The notes under the pieces were generated by a model. It made no database searches. It worked only from the letters and a program-made list of their open reading frames with translations, and had not been told where the DNA came from. From JAWPMV01 sp038527215 (GTDB lineage Bacteria; Bacteroidota; Bacteroidia; J057), in NCBI GenBank assembly GCA_038527215.1, contig JBCBGC010000036.1:1-58441 (forward strand): a stretch of 58,441 bases of DNA, in the 5' to 3' direction. Each line of letters opens with the position of its first letter. Position 1 is the stretch's first letter. Of the stretch, positions 25,115 to 33,793 are shown in pieces. Position numbers and translations under genes: made by a program.

Positions 25115-27202
25115 ATGTCAAAATGCTTCTACTACATATCATTCTTGGGAATATGCTTGCTGGGTGGACTGGGATGCAATACCTTTCAGATTGGCAATGC
25201 CGATGCACATAGAGAGGTCTTTACCAACGAATTGCTGGTTTCAGCCAGTCCCTTTTTACGCAGCCATGGCAATGATGCCATCCAGTGGAAGAGCTGGGAG
25301 GAATCGGTTTTGCAGCAAGCGGAGCGGCAAGGGAAACTCCTGCTAGTTTATCTGGGGTACGGAGCCTCCTTTGCGGACCTGCAGATGAAACGGCAGCTAT
25401 TCCGAGACAGCACCCTGGCAGGCTTCATAAATGCGCAATTTCAACCGATCATGGTAGACCGGGATGAACGTCCCGATCTGATGGCCGCTTTCGGGCTGCA
25501 GGGCAGAAGCACCCTCCACATGCCTGAACCGGGGCCGATTACCGCCATTGCCCTGGCAGACGGGAGACTGATCCGGCGGATTCCCTTTTTCAATGCACAG
25601 CAATGGACCGAAAGCCTCATGGCAGTACAGCGCGCCTTTCAGGAACGAGGAGAGGCCATTTTGCCCAACCTACCTTCCCTGGCCGCCTTACCCGGAGGGC
25701 AGGAACGCGGATTGAGTACGGCAGGCATGGTGGAGCAAAGTAAGGTGTGGCCAGATCGAATCTTTAGCCGCTGGGACATGGTGCACGGAGGGCTCAAAGG
25801 AGATACGAAATTTGTTCCCTATCCCTGGATGCGTTACCTGCTGGAACACCAGCGAAGAATTCCCAATGACAATGGCATACAGGCGGTGTATCAGACGCTG
25901 GATCAAATCGCTGCCAGTGGCATGTATGACCAATTGGGCGGAGGGTTTAATCACGGGGCCAGGGACCCCTTTTGGCGAATCCCCTATTTTGAAAAGCTCC
26001 TGAAAGACAATGCCGAATTGATCACTCTCTATGCCCTGGCTTTGCAAAACAGGCCTAATGCCCGTTATGCCGAAGTCTTATATGAAACCATTGCTTTTGT
26101 CAAGCGAGAGCTGTCTTACCCCAATGGCGGATTTTACGAAGGCTTATACGCCTACAGCCAGGGGAAAGAAGGCTACTATTATATCTGGCCAAAAATTGAA
26201 ATAGAATCCGCCCTGGAAAACCGCACCGAGCTGGTCAATCAGCACTTTTTCATTTCCGAAGCCGGGAACTGGGAAGGTGGGGTAAACATCCTTCATCATC
26301 GCTATGATGTGGAAGACCTGGCCGCTGCTTATCGCCAACCTAGCGCCGAAATAAAAGCACGCTTGCAAGCAGATAAGGAAAAATTATTGGTTTGGCGGGA
26401 GAAAAGGGTGGCTCCCCCTCGGGACCTAAAGCAGATCACCGAACATCAGGCAGATATGGTCCTTGCCCTGGCAGAAGCCTATCGGGCCCTGGGGGAGCGG
26501 GAGTTTCTTGACCTGGCTATCTTCCAGGGTAGACACCTCCTCCAACAGGCCAGAGATGAGAGCGGATATTTGTATCGGGCTTCTACGGAGGAAGAAAAAG
26601 GCTATGTAATGGGTTATCTGGGAGATTATGTAAAAACGGCCCAGGCTTGCCTCAGTTTATATGAGTTGAGTGGTCGTCCCTTCTGGCTGAAGGAAGCGGA
26701 GCTGTTGGCGACTCAGATTTATACGCGCTTCTATGATCCCAGAGGACGCTTTTTCCGTCTGAATAATGTCAGAGAATCAACGGGCCGCATTGCGCTTCCT
26801 TTTTATAATATTCTGGTCCAGGAAAAAAATGCCGAAACCAGTCGTTTCTTTTTTCGGTTAGGAAAAATTATCGATAAAACAGCCTATGTAGAGACGGCGC
26901 GGGATTTACTTAGCAAAGGCATGCGGCAAAAATATCCCGAAAAAAGCTGGGGCTTAGTGGCAGAAGATTTTACCCGATCCACTACCCTGCTCGTGCATGC
27001 CCATCCCAAAAAAGTAGCGCAAATCCAGTATCCTTTGCCCGCCTACAGGCCGGATGTCATGCTCTTGCCGGGACCGGTGACCCAGGATCACCCCCTGTAC
27101 AGGCGATATCAATGGAAACAGCCAGGCTACTATGTATGCCAGGGTAATCTGGTAAAAGGCCCTTTTACAAGCTATGCAGCAGCCTGGGAAGCGCTCCCCT
27201 AA
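25115..27202 (+). CDS. YyaL/SSP411-like lipoprotein with thioredoxin-like and six-hairpin domains, lacking the usual thiols
   Basis: The 695-residue protein belongs to the DUF255/YyaL family: an N-terminal thioredoxin-like domain and a C-terminal alpha/alpha six-hairpin barrel (from about 210; signature GMYDQLGGGFNHGARDPFWRIP). It starts with a lipobox (LLGGLGC). In normal family members the loop after the first strand reads with two Cys and a His (CHWCH); here it reads GASFADLQMKRQLF, so the thiols are gone. The flanking VDRDERPDL and SASPFLRSHGNDAIQW blocks are kept. It may be a degenerate exported version that serves as a binding protein. The start is the ATG at 25115; a GTG two codons upstream is possible. 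Confidence 0.88.
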   Translation: MSKCFYYISFLGICLLGGLGCNTFQIGNADAHREVFTNELLVSASPFLRSHGNDAIQWKSWEESVLQQAERQGKLLLVYLGYGASFADLQMKRQLFRDSTLAGFINAQFQPIMVDRDERPDLMAAFGLQGRSTLHMPEPGPITAIALADGRLIRRIPFFNAQQWTESLMAVQRAFQERGEAILPNLPSLAALPGGQERGLSTAGMVEQSKVWPDRIFSRWDMVHGGLKGDTKFVPYPWMRYLLEHQRRIPNDNGIQAVYQTLDQIAASGMYDQLGGGFNHGARDPFWRIPYFEKLLKDNAELITLYALALQNRPNARYAEVLYETIAFVKRELSYPNGGFYEGLYAYSQGKEGYYYIWPKIEIESALENRTELVNQHFFISEAGNWEGGVNILHHRYDVEDLAAAYRQPSAEIKARLQADKEKLLVWREKRVAPPRDLKQITEHQADMVLALAEAYRALGEREFLDLAIFQGRHLLQQARDESGYLYRASTEEEKGYVMGYLGDYVKTAQACLSLYELSGRPFWLKEAELLATQIYTRFYDPRGRFFRLNNVRESTGRIALPFYNILVQEKNAETSRFFFRLGKIIDKTAYVETARDLLSKGMRQKYPEKSWGLVAEDFTRSTTLLVHAHPKKVAQIQYPLPAYRPDVMLLPGPVTQDHPLYRRYQWKQPGYYVCQGNLVKGPFTSYAAAWEALP

Positions 27203-27984
27203 GCGCCTATGCGCCCGGTGAAATTCGGATTTCTTTTTTCCAGAAAGGCCGCGGTCCCTTCTTTGCCATCATCTGATTTCAAGGCTTTCCCAAAATTCTG
27301 GACCTCCGTTTGGTACCCGTTTTTATTGTTGTATGCCGCATGAACCGCCTCCAGGGTATAGCCTATGGCCGTTGAGGATTGCTTATAGGCTTTTCTGAGG
27401 ATTTCCAGGCATTTATCCGCCAACTCTCCGCGGGTGGTGATGTGGTTCACCAGCCCCCAACGTAAGGCTTCATCTGCCTTGATCATATTGCCGGTAATCA
27501 GGTATTCGATGGCCCGGCCTTTGCCGATCAACTGAGGCAGACGCTGGGTCCCTCCATAGCCAGGCAGAAGGCCTAGTTTAACCTCGGGCTGGCCAAAACG
27601 CGCATTCTCGGAGGCAATCCGCATATGACAAGCCATCGCCAACTCACATCCGCCACCCAGGGCAAAGCCGTTTACCGCGGCGATGATCGGTTTGGGAGAT
27701 TGTTCGATGGCATCAAAAACCCCTTGCCCAAAGGCGACGAACTTGCTTGCTTCAGCTTCGCCAAGAGCGGTGAGCTCTGCAATATCAGCCCCGGCAGCAA
27801 AGGCTTTATCTCCTATGCCAATGAGTACCGCCCCTTTCATCTCAGGGTCTTGTTTAAAATCCGCAATCACCTCATCCAACTCTTCCAGCATTTTACGGTT
27901 TAGGGCATTCAGAACTTTGGGACGATTGAGCATGATCACCAGGGTGTGATTGGATTTCTCGGTGATAAGGGTTTCGTAAGACAT
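27199..27984 (-). CDS. enoyl-CoA hydratase/isomerase (crotonase) family protein
   Basis: The 261-residue enzyme matches short-chain enoyl-CoA hydratases of fatty-acid beta-oxidation. Visible elements are LNRPKVLNALNRKML near the start, the oxyanion segment FAAGADIAEL, the GFALGGGCELAMAC loop with the first catalytic Glu, and FGQPEVKLGLLPGYGGTQRL with the second. It ends NPNFTGR, typical of the group. I selected the ATG at 27984 because it gives the standard N-terminus; the frame is open 15 codons upstream. The last four bases overlap the end of the convergent YyaL-like gene. Confidence 0.94.
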   Translation of the reverse strand: MSYETLITEKSNHTLVIMLNRPKVLNALNRKMLEELDEVIADFKQDPEMKGAVLIGIGDKAFAAGADIAELTALGEAEASKFVAFGQGVFDAIEQSPKPIIAAVNGFALGGGCELAMACHMRIASENARFGQPEVKLGLLPGYGGTQRLPQLIGKGRAIEYLITGNMIKADEALRWGLVNHITTRGELADKCLEILRKAYKQSSTAIGYTLEAVHAAYNNKNGYQTEVQNFGKALKSDDGKEGTAAFLEKRNPNFTGRIGA

Positions 27985-28005
27985 GAGGTTGTAAACAATT
28001 GAGGT

Positions 28006-28039
28006 AAAAAGAAAGCGACCATGATACACATGATCGCTT
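28006..28039 (-). terminator. terminator of the coiled-coil membrane protein gene
   Basis: AAGCGACCAT pairs with ATGATCGCTT with one mismatch over a 7-nt loop. On the minus strand a T-rich tract follows the stem. It lies 27 bp past the stop codon of the gene at 28066. Confidence 0.75.
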
Positions 28040-28065
28040 ATGTTTCAAAACTAAAATTTCATGGG

Positions 28066-28977
28066 TTATTCCGTAAGGCGGCTATCGAAGTCTCCCTCAC
28101 CTGGGCCGCCACTATCCGTGTCATCAACGATGCCCGGATAGAATTCGGATTGCATCAAGGATTCGATTTCTTCCATGGTCTGCTGTGTCTGCTCCGTTTC
28201 AAACAGCAGGTTATCAATCATGATATCTTCCCGCTCCGTATTTTGGAGGGTCATGGGTTGATCCTTGATGTATTCAACCATTTCTTCGATGGTCTGTAAT
28301 TGCTCCTCGATGACTTCCCGGTTCTCACGGACCTTATAATAGTTGTCCATGCGCATCTCCAGGAGCTTCAATCTCTTTTCTTTGATTTTCTTCAATCGGG
28401 TGCTGGCATTTTTCAGCTCATTGTTCAGCTTGTCAATTTCCATCACCGTCTGATGGATCACCGTTTCATTGGTCAACTCAGGAAATTTATCCTTAAAGTA
28501 TAGCAGGCGCACATAAGATAACTCGATGGCATTCATCTTATTGAGAAAGCTGTTGACCAAACTGGGAACGGTGGTATTGAGCTTTTTGAAACTGCCCCTC
28601 ACTTCTTTGACCCGTTTACGCAACTTATCAAAACGGCGCTGAGATTCCAGCGTCAATTCGTTATAGTAATCAACCAGCGTTTTAGTCTTCTGGAAGGCAT
28701 CAATATCCTTTTGGTATTTGGCGTTGATGGCGCGGATAAAACGGGGATTCTGGGTAATGGCACTAAGCAGGGTAAGTTCCAAGCCGCCTGCCATCAGGAT
28801 GATGGAGGAAATGGCCAGCTCAGGAGATTCCAGCCCTAGCCCGGGAACCAGAAAGATACCCAAAGCAGCCAGTGCGGTAATGGCCGCTAGCAGGGTCAAA
28901 TGCACCGGCCAGAAAAAGGCCTCTTTGGTGTAGTTGATAAACTTTTGAATCCGCGATTTTTGTTTCTTTTTTGCCAA
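28066..28977 (-). CDS. membrane protein with long coiled-coil region, function unknown
   Basis: The 303-residue protein has a basic start (MAKKKQKSRIQKF), two hydrophobic segments at about 22-45 and 52-72, then about 200 residues with heptad-like charge patterns (for example KELRKRVKEVRG-like and NELKNASTRLKKIKEKRLKLLEMRM segments), and an acidic Gly-rich tail (DDTDSGGPGEGDFD). No domain is recognised. The bulk of the protein is therefore in the cytoplasm as a coiled coil anchored to the inner membrane. It is transcribed alone and ends at a terminator. Confidence 0.75.
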   Translation of the reverse strand: MAKKKQKSRIQKFINYTKEAFFWPVHLTLLAAITALAALGIFLVPGLGLESPELAISSIILMAGGLELTLLSAITQNPRFIRAINAKYQKDIDAFQKTKTLVDYYNELTLESQRRFDKLRKRVKEVRGSFKKLNTTVPSLVNSFLNKMNAIELSYVRLLYFKDKFPELTNETVIHQTVMEIDKLNNELKNASTRLKKIKEKRLKLLEMRMDNYYKVRENREVIEEQLQTIEEMVEYIKDQPMTLQNTEREDIMIDNLLFETEQTQQTMEEIESLMQSEFYPGIVDDTDSGGPGEGDFDSRLTE

Positions 28978-29116
28978 GGTTTGTCTCGTTAAAGGCCTAA
29001 AGTCTGCGGTTTACACTTATCTTTCGGCCTACAAATTAGAGAAAATTCTGCTAATTCTGTTGCTATTCTAACCCGGAATACGCCAAAGTTGTGACAAGAT
29101 TCCTTCTAATAAATTC

Positions 29117-30655
29117 CTAGCCAAGCCTTGCAATGGCCTGAGCCACCCTGTTTTGGCAGGCTTCCCGCCCGATCAGGGCTGCAATATCGAATACCCCGGG
29201 CCCGGAAGGTAAGCCCGTCAAGGCCAATCTCAAAGGGGCCATTACTTTGCCCATCCCTAACTCATGTGTTGCCAAATAAGCCTGAAAGCGTTCATGTAAG
29301 GCCCCGGCCTCCCATTCCGGCAGTTCCTCAAAGGCTTGCATCAAGCCTTGTAGAATGGCTCCGCTATCTTCTTTCCAGCGCTTCCGGCTCATTTTTTCAT
29401 CATACACGGTCGGAGCGGTAAATAAAAAGGCCGCCTGCTCCACAAAATCTTTTCTCAAGACGACCCGCTCCCGCATCAACTCAATAGCTTGCCAGAGATA
29501 AGCATCGCTCGAGGCGCTTAGGCCCGCCTTTGCCAATTCTCCTTTGACCCGCTCCAGCAAGGTATCTTTATCAAGGATGCCTTTTAGGTAGCTTTGGTTG
29601 AACCATTTGAGTTTATCGAGGTCAAATTTCGTTCCTGAATTGTTGATTCTGGCCAGATCAAAGAGTTCTACCAGGCGGGCTTCCGGCATCAATTCTTCAT
29701 CATTACCGGGATTCCAGCCTAATAAGGCCAGAAAATTCATCAAGGCTTCTGGTTCATAGCCATCTTCCCGGTAGCCCGTGGAAATATTGCCCGTTTCCGG
29801 ATCCTGCCACTGGGTAGGAAATACGGAGAAGCCCATTTTGTCTCCCTGGCGTTTACTCATCTTCCCCTTTCCGTTGGGGTTCAGGATCAAGGGCAGATGA
29901 ACAAACTGCGGCATCTCCTCCTCCCAGCCAAAGCCCCGGTAGAGCATCACGTGCAGGGGCGTAGAGGACAGCCATTCTTCACCCCGAATGACGTGACTGA
30001 TCTGCATATGATAGTCATCCACCACATTGGCCAGGTGATAGGTAGGCAGGCCATCGCTTTTGACCAGGACCTTATCATCCAACTGGGCACTGTGAAAACC
30101 TACTTCTCCCCGCACGATATCCTGAAAAACAATGCGCTCGTCCTCCGGCATTTTCATGCGCACCACATAAGGATCGCCCGCCTCTATCCTGCTTTGCACT
30201 TCTTCTGCGGAAAGGGTCAGGCTATTGGACATGCTGCCCCGGGTGGCGTAATTGTATTGCTGAATGCTGCTGCCTTCCGCTTTCAGGCGTTCCCGCATAG
30301 CTTCCAATTCTTCGGAAGTATCAAAGGCATAATAGGCCGCTCCATTGTCAATCAGTTGCTGGGCATATTTGGCGTAGAGGCCCTGAGCCGAGCGTTCGCT
30401 CTGGCGATAGGGACCGAAATCTCCGCCTATGCCCGGCCCTTCTGTAAATTGTATTCCCATCCAGGCCAGGGCTTCCTTGATATATTCTTCGGCCCCTTCC
30501 ACAAATCTGGTTTGGTCCGTGTCTTCAATCCGCAGGATACATCTTCCTCCAAATCGCTGGGTGAACAGATGGTTATAAAGGGCAGTTCTTACCCCTCCTA
30601 TGTGCAAAGGTCCGGTGGGACTAGGAGCAAATCGGACGGCAATGGGTTTTGTCAT
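29117..30655 (-). CDS. gltX: glutamate--tRNA ligase
   Basis: The 512-residue class-I aminoacyl-tRNA synthetase attaches glutamate to tRNA-Glu and possibly also to tRNA-Gln. The signature HIGG (18-21, 'HIGH' motif) sits in RFAPSPTGPLHIGGVRTAL, and the KMSKR motif lies at 265-269. The middle part carries the IRIEDTDQTRF segment, and the C-terminal helical anticodon-binding domain is complete. Length is normal. Whether the cell also has GlnRS cannot be told here. It is a single gene. Confidence 0.97.
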   Translation of the reverse strand: MTKPIAVRFAPSPTGPLHIGGVRTALYNHLFTQRFGGRCILRIEDTDQTRFVEGAEEYIKEALAWMGIQFTEGPGIGGDFGPYRQSERSAQGLYAKYAQQLIDNGAAYYAFDTSEELEAMRERLKAEGSSIQQYNYATRGSMSNSLTLSAEEVQSRIEAGDPYVVRMKMPEDERIVFQDIVRGEVGFHSAQLDDKVLVKSDGLPTYHLANVVDDYHMQISHVIRGEEWLSSTPLHVMLYRGFGWEEEMPQFVHLPLILNPNGKGKMSKRQGDKMGFSVFPTQWQDPETGNISTGYREDGYEPEALMNFLALLGWNPGNDEELMPEARLVELFDLARINNSGTKFDLDKLKWFNQSYLKGILDKDTLLERVKGELAKAGLSASSDAYLWQAIELMRERVVLRKDFVEQAAFLFTAPTVYDEKMSRKRWKEDSGAILQGLMQAFEELPEWEAGALHERFQAYLATHELGMGKVMAPLRLALTGLPSGPGVFDIAALIGREACQNRVAQAIARLG

Positions 30656-30743
30656 GCGGTAAAATACTCAAAGGGATCAGTCATCCCAGGCCAACATAAT
30701 TAGTCGGGCAAATTTACAGGATAAAGCCCGGAGAGAAAAGCCC

Positions 30744-30783
30744 AAAAAAGAACCGCCAGCCGGGATATACCCGAACTGACGGT
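30744..30783 (-). terminator. terminator downstream of the MuiA-like gene
   Basis: Read on the minus strand, ACCGTCAG...CTGGCGGT encloses a second stem CGGG/CCCG and is followed by TCTTTTTT. It lies 23 bp past the stop codon of the MuiA-like gene and upstream of gltX. Confidence 0.8.
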
Positions 30784-30805
30784 AAGGATTAGCTTAGGTA
30801 GCTTA

Positions 30806-32788
30806 TCAGGGTAAATAGACCTGCTGGGTTTTGGGATACCTTACTTCATACCGGAACCCGGTTTTCTTTTCAGCTTTGGCATCCACCATCCAATCCCAGG
30901 TCAGAATTCCATAGGTTTCATCCAAGGTAGCACCTCCTTTTTGTTTGAGATCCACCTCGATTTCTTTTTGGGTAGAAATGGGAATTTGATCTTCGATGAC
31001 CAGATGAATGGGCTTATTCTTTTTATTTTTTACGTCAATATCCCAGGCTCTTTCTTCTTTACGAAAATTAGATAACATCTGGCGACGGATAAAATCTTTA
31101 CTCTTGGTGCGGGTAACGACCACATTAGGATCAGGTCCCAGAGAAATATCCAGGGTATCTTCTACGACCGCAGGGTCAAGCAAGGTCGTGCCCAGAAAGT
31201 TCAGCCCCTGGTAAAGGGTAGCTTCCCCCGCTAATAAATTTAATTCCTCCCAATCCAGAATTTGAGCAGTTAAAAACACTTCCTCCGTAATACTTGGTGC
31301 ACAATAATGTTCGTAATGCGCAGGTAATTCATAGGTTTTCATTTTTACTGAAATCGCTCTTCCAGAAGAAGGAATACTATATTTCTGAGCGATGGTAAAA
31401 GAAAAACTGGTAGGCTGTACTTCTTTGGTCACCTGCAAGGGAATATCCGTTGTTTCCTGGATCCCCAGCAGGGCTTTATCTTTTTTCCGATCTCTCCGCT
31501 TTTTTAGGTTGATGCCAGAGAGACGAATGGTAGCGCGATCAGCTCCCGCCACAGAAGGTACCAGGCTGATACTTTCAGGTGCCACATCATCGTACCCGGT
31601 AATGACCACTTCCTCCAGAGAAACATTGTCTTCTTGTAAGCGAATATCAAAGCGGCCCTGGTTGGCATTGAGGGTTTGGGAACGATACCCCAAATAACTG
31701 ACCTGGATCTGGGAAGTTCCAGCGGGAACGGCTACGGAAAAGTTCCCGTTTTCATCAGAAATGGTCCCCGTGGTGGAACCCGGAACCAACACCACGGCTC
31801 CTGGCAAAGGCAAGCCTTGTTGATCCCGAATCACCCCTTGCAGGGTTTGGGGCTGGGTCAATCCGATGGTGCCAGAAGCACCTGAGGAGGAATAAGGGGT
31901 GGAAGTCGGGCGAGGCTGGGGTCTGTAGCCAATATACCAGGGTTCTACCAGCGGCATCACATTGTCCTGATTGGGATCGGCGGAAGAAATGGTCAGGGTT
32001 ACGTCCTTCCAATCTTCTTTAGATTGTTGGTATACCTTGGCTTTATAGACCAGGGAAAGGGGTTCATCTACTTCATTGTAGCGCAATTCATAATTCGGAA
32101 TCCATCCGGCATTTTTTACTAAATACCTGACATCAAAATCATAGGTAGTAGAATTCATGGCCTGGACGACCAGCACGATTTTCCCAGAGGGTTCTTTTTT
32201 TAAGGGTACGCCTAGCTGGGTCTTTTTTAATTGCAGTTCCCCAATGCTAAGCTGCCACTGTTTTATCTCCTTTTCCAGGGAAATTTTCTCCCGGGTTATA
32301 TCAAATAATCTAGATCGAAAAAAATCCGCCGCCGCTTTTAATTCTTCCACGGAAATAGCTTCCTGACTGCTTCCCAGCTTTTGATTGGCGAGAATAATTT
32401 TTTCTTCATTAGTATAAACCGCAATCATCCGCCGAGCATCAGCAATTTTCGTTTGCAAGGATGATATTTCTTCAGAAAGGGCTTTTATTTCAGGGCTAAC
32501 ATCCTTTGGCTCTTCATAGTCCAATCTGAAATTTTGTGAGAGTTGGGTAATATTACCCTCCATCCTTACTTGGATAGACTGTGGGTCAAGACGCGGAGAC
32601 AGTCCTTTTATGACTACCGTAGATTCCCCTCTGGGAATATTTATTTTTCCTTTTCTTTCAACTTGCGCTCCTTTTAAATAAACGGTAACCGATTCAATAT
32701 CAGTTTTTAAGGTTATTTCTTTTTCCTGAGAAAAAACCTGGAGATATAGGAGATTCATCCCCATTAGTAAGATGGCGATTCTAAACAT
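30806..32788 (-). CDS. MuiA-family (DUF4139) protein with inserted carboxypeptidase-regulatory-like domain
   Basis: The 660-residue protein has a signal peptide (about 1-20), the DUF4140 N-terminal region (about 25-130; DIESVTVYLKGAQVERKGKI), a coiled region, and the DUF4139 beta-rich body (about 200-660; WIPNYELRYNEVDEPLSLVYK). A carboxypeptidase-regulatory-like domain with LQGVIRDQQGLPLPGAVVLV and VSYLGYRSQT is inserted at about 315-395, followed by a TonB-plug-like EEVVITGYDD. The MuiA name derives from a 'mucoidy inhibitor' annotation and the biochemical function is unknown. The protein is exported, probably to the periplasm or outer membrane. Confidence 0.87.
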   Translation of the reverse strand: MFRIAILLMGMNLLYLQVFSQEKEITLKTDIESVTVYLKGAQVERKGKINIPRGESTVVIKGLSPRLDPQSIQVRMEGNITQLSQNFRLDYEEPKDVSPEIKALSEEISSLQTKIADARRMIAVYTNEEKIILANQKLGSSQEAISVEELKAAADFFRSRLFDITREKISLEKEIKQWQLSIGELQLKKTQLGVPLKKEPSGKIVLVVQAMNSTTYDFDVRYLVKNAGWIPNYELRYNEVDEPLSLVYKAKVYQQSKEDWKDVTLTISSADPNQDNVMPLVEPWYIGYRPQPRPTSTPYSSSGASGTIGLTQPQTLQGVIRDQQGLPLPGAVVLVPGSTTGTISDENGNFSVAVPAGTSQIQVSYLGYRSQTLNANQGRFDIRLQEDNVSLEEVVITGYDDVAPESISLVPSVAGADRATIRLSGINLKKRRDRKKDKALLGIQETTDIPLQVTKEVQPTSFSFTIAQKYSIPSSGRAISVKMKTYELPAHYEHYCAPSITEEVFLTAQILDWEELNLLAGEATLYQGLNFLGTTLLDPAVVEDTLDISLGPDPNVVVTRTKSKDFIRRQMLSNFRKEERAWDIDVKNKKNKPIHLVIEDQIPISTQKEIEVDLKQKGGATLDETYGILTWDWMVDAKAEKKTGFRYEVRYPKTQQVYLP

Positions 32789-32950
32789 GGACTTAACTTT
32801 TTATTGATGATTTCCTATAAGACAAAAGAGCCCTCATTATTCCATAAGTCTAGCCAAATTCATAACATGAACGCTGCCTCAGAAATTATTTAAATCATTG
32901 GTATTGTGTCATATAGGGCCTATATTGGGCCACCAATAATGCTAAACCAA

Positions 32951-33715
32951 ATGTCGAAAAAAGAAAAAGTAAAGGCCCAAAAAGCCAAAAAACCTAAGAA
33001 GCAGAAGGAGGAGGTAATTATTCTCAGCGCTAAGGAATTTAAAAAAGTGGTGAGAAAAGAAGTCCAAACTGCTTTAAAAGATTTTAAGAAGAGCCTGGAA
33101 AAGCAGCAGAAAAAAGCTACGAAGAAAAAAGCTGAGAAGAAAAAAACAGCCTCGGTAAAAGAGAAGGAGCAGCCGACAAAACCTGAAACCGTTTCCCGGA
33201 CGGCCGCGGCTCCAAAACGTAGAGGCAGACCCCCTAAAGCCAAAACGGAATCTGCTGCTTCAACTACCCCCAAACGTAGAGGAAGACCCCCCAAGGCAAA
33301 AACAGAAACGGCGGTTTCTACTACCCCAAAACGCAGAGGCAGACCCCCTAAGGCTAAGCCTGAGACAGCGGTTTCTACCATGCCCAAGCGCAGAGGCAGA
33401 CCGCCTGTAGCCAAAACTGAAACAGCGGTTTCTACTACCCCTAAGCGTAGAGGAAGACCGCCCAAGGCTAAAACGGAAACAGCGGTTTCAACCACCCCTA
33501 AGCGTAGAGGCAGACCGCCCAAGGCTAAAACGGAAACAGCGGTTTCTACCACGCCTAAGCGCAGAGGAAGGCCGCCCAAAGCCAAAACGGCCACGGCAGT
33601 TTCAACTACGCCTAAGCGAAGAGGAAGACCGCCCAAGGCTAAGACGGCGGCAGATACTCCTAAGACTAGTACTACGCCTCGTCGTCGGGGAAGACCCCCT
33701 AAAAACCCCCAATAA
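32951..33715 (+). CDS. lysine-rich protein with nine AT-hook repeats
   Basis: The 254-residue protein starts with a charged Lys/Glu-rich half (about 1-80) with strings such as KKQKEEVIILSAKEFKKVVR, likely helical and histone-H1-like, and continues with nine AT-hook motifs (R-G-R-P-P) in a tandem repeat of 19 residues (57 bp), first at 33212 and last at 33677. The motif in eukaryotic HMGA proteins grips the minor groove of AT-rich DNA. A role as a nucleoid-associated protein is inferred. Two other in-frame starts exist (ATG at 32939, GTG at 32906); I chose the ATG at 32951, directly before the lysine-rich segment. A terminator follows. Confidence 0.82.
   Translation: MSKKEKVKAQKAKKPKKQKEEVIILSAKEFKKVVRKEVQTALKDFKKSLEKQQKKATKKKAEKKKTASVKEKEQPTKPETVSRTAAAPKRRGRPPKAKTESAASTTPKRRGRPPKAKTETAVSTTPKRRGRPPKAKPETAVSTMPKRRGRPPVAKTETAVSTTPKRRGRPPKAKTETAVSTTPKRRGRPPKAKTETAVSTTPKRRGRPPKAKTATAVSTTPKRRGRPPKAKTAADTPKTSTTPRRRGRPPKNPQ
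33212..33712 (+). repeat. 57-bp tandem repeat encoding the AT-hooks
   Basis: Seven full 57-bp units and two variant ones encode the repeat PKRRGRPPKAKTETAVSTT. Units differ by scattered silent and few coding changes. The eighth is 66 bp. The opposite strand remains open through the repeats for about 238 codons purely because of the period. Confidence 0.92.
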
Positions 33716-33742
33716 AGGATTATCCATCCTTTTCCTTAACTT

Positions 33743-33780
33743 AAAGGAGCTGGTTTCAAGGCCGGCTCCTTTATTTTTTT
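33743..33780 (+). terminator. terminator of the AT-hook gene
   Basis: AAAGGAGC pairs perfectly with GCTCCTTT over a 14-nt loop, followed by ATTTTTTT. It lies 28 bp past the stop codon, and the fucosidase gene begins 14 bp further on. Confidence 0.85.
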
Positions 33781-33793
33781 ACGACTACCTGAC

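Noticed and set aside
27199..27210. TAAGCGCCT at the joint of two convergent genes, as a fifth copy of the stop-supplying repeat
   Set aside because: Only nine bases match; the inner CTTCAGG and right-end blocks are missing, and both genes code through the site.
29897..30703. 268-codon plus-strand frame inside gltX
   Set aside because: It lies antisense to a complete glutamyl-tRNA synthetase and has no domain-like pattern.
32920..33636. 238-codon open frame on the minus strand across the AT-hook gene
   Set aside because: It is open only because of the 57-bp period of the hooks, and the protein would be a low-complexity repeat of GGLPLRLG.
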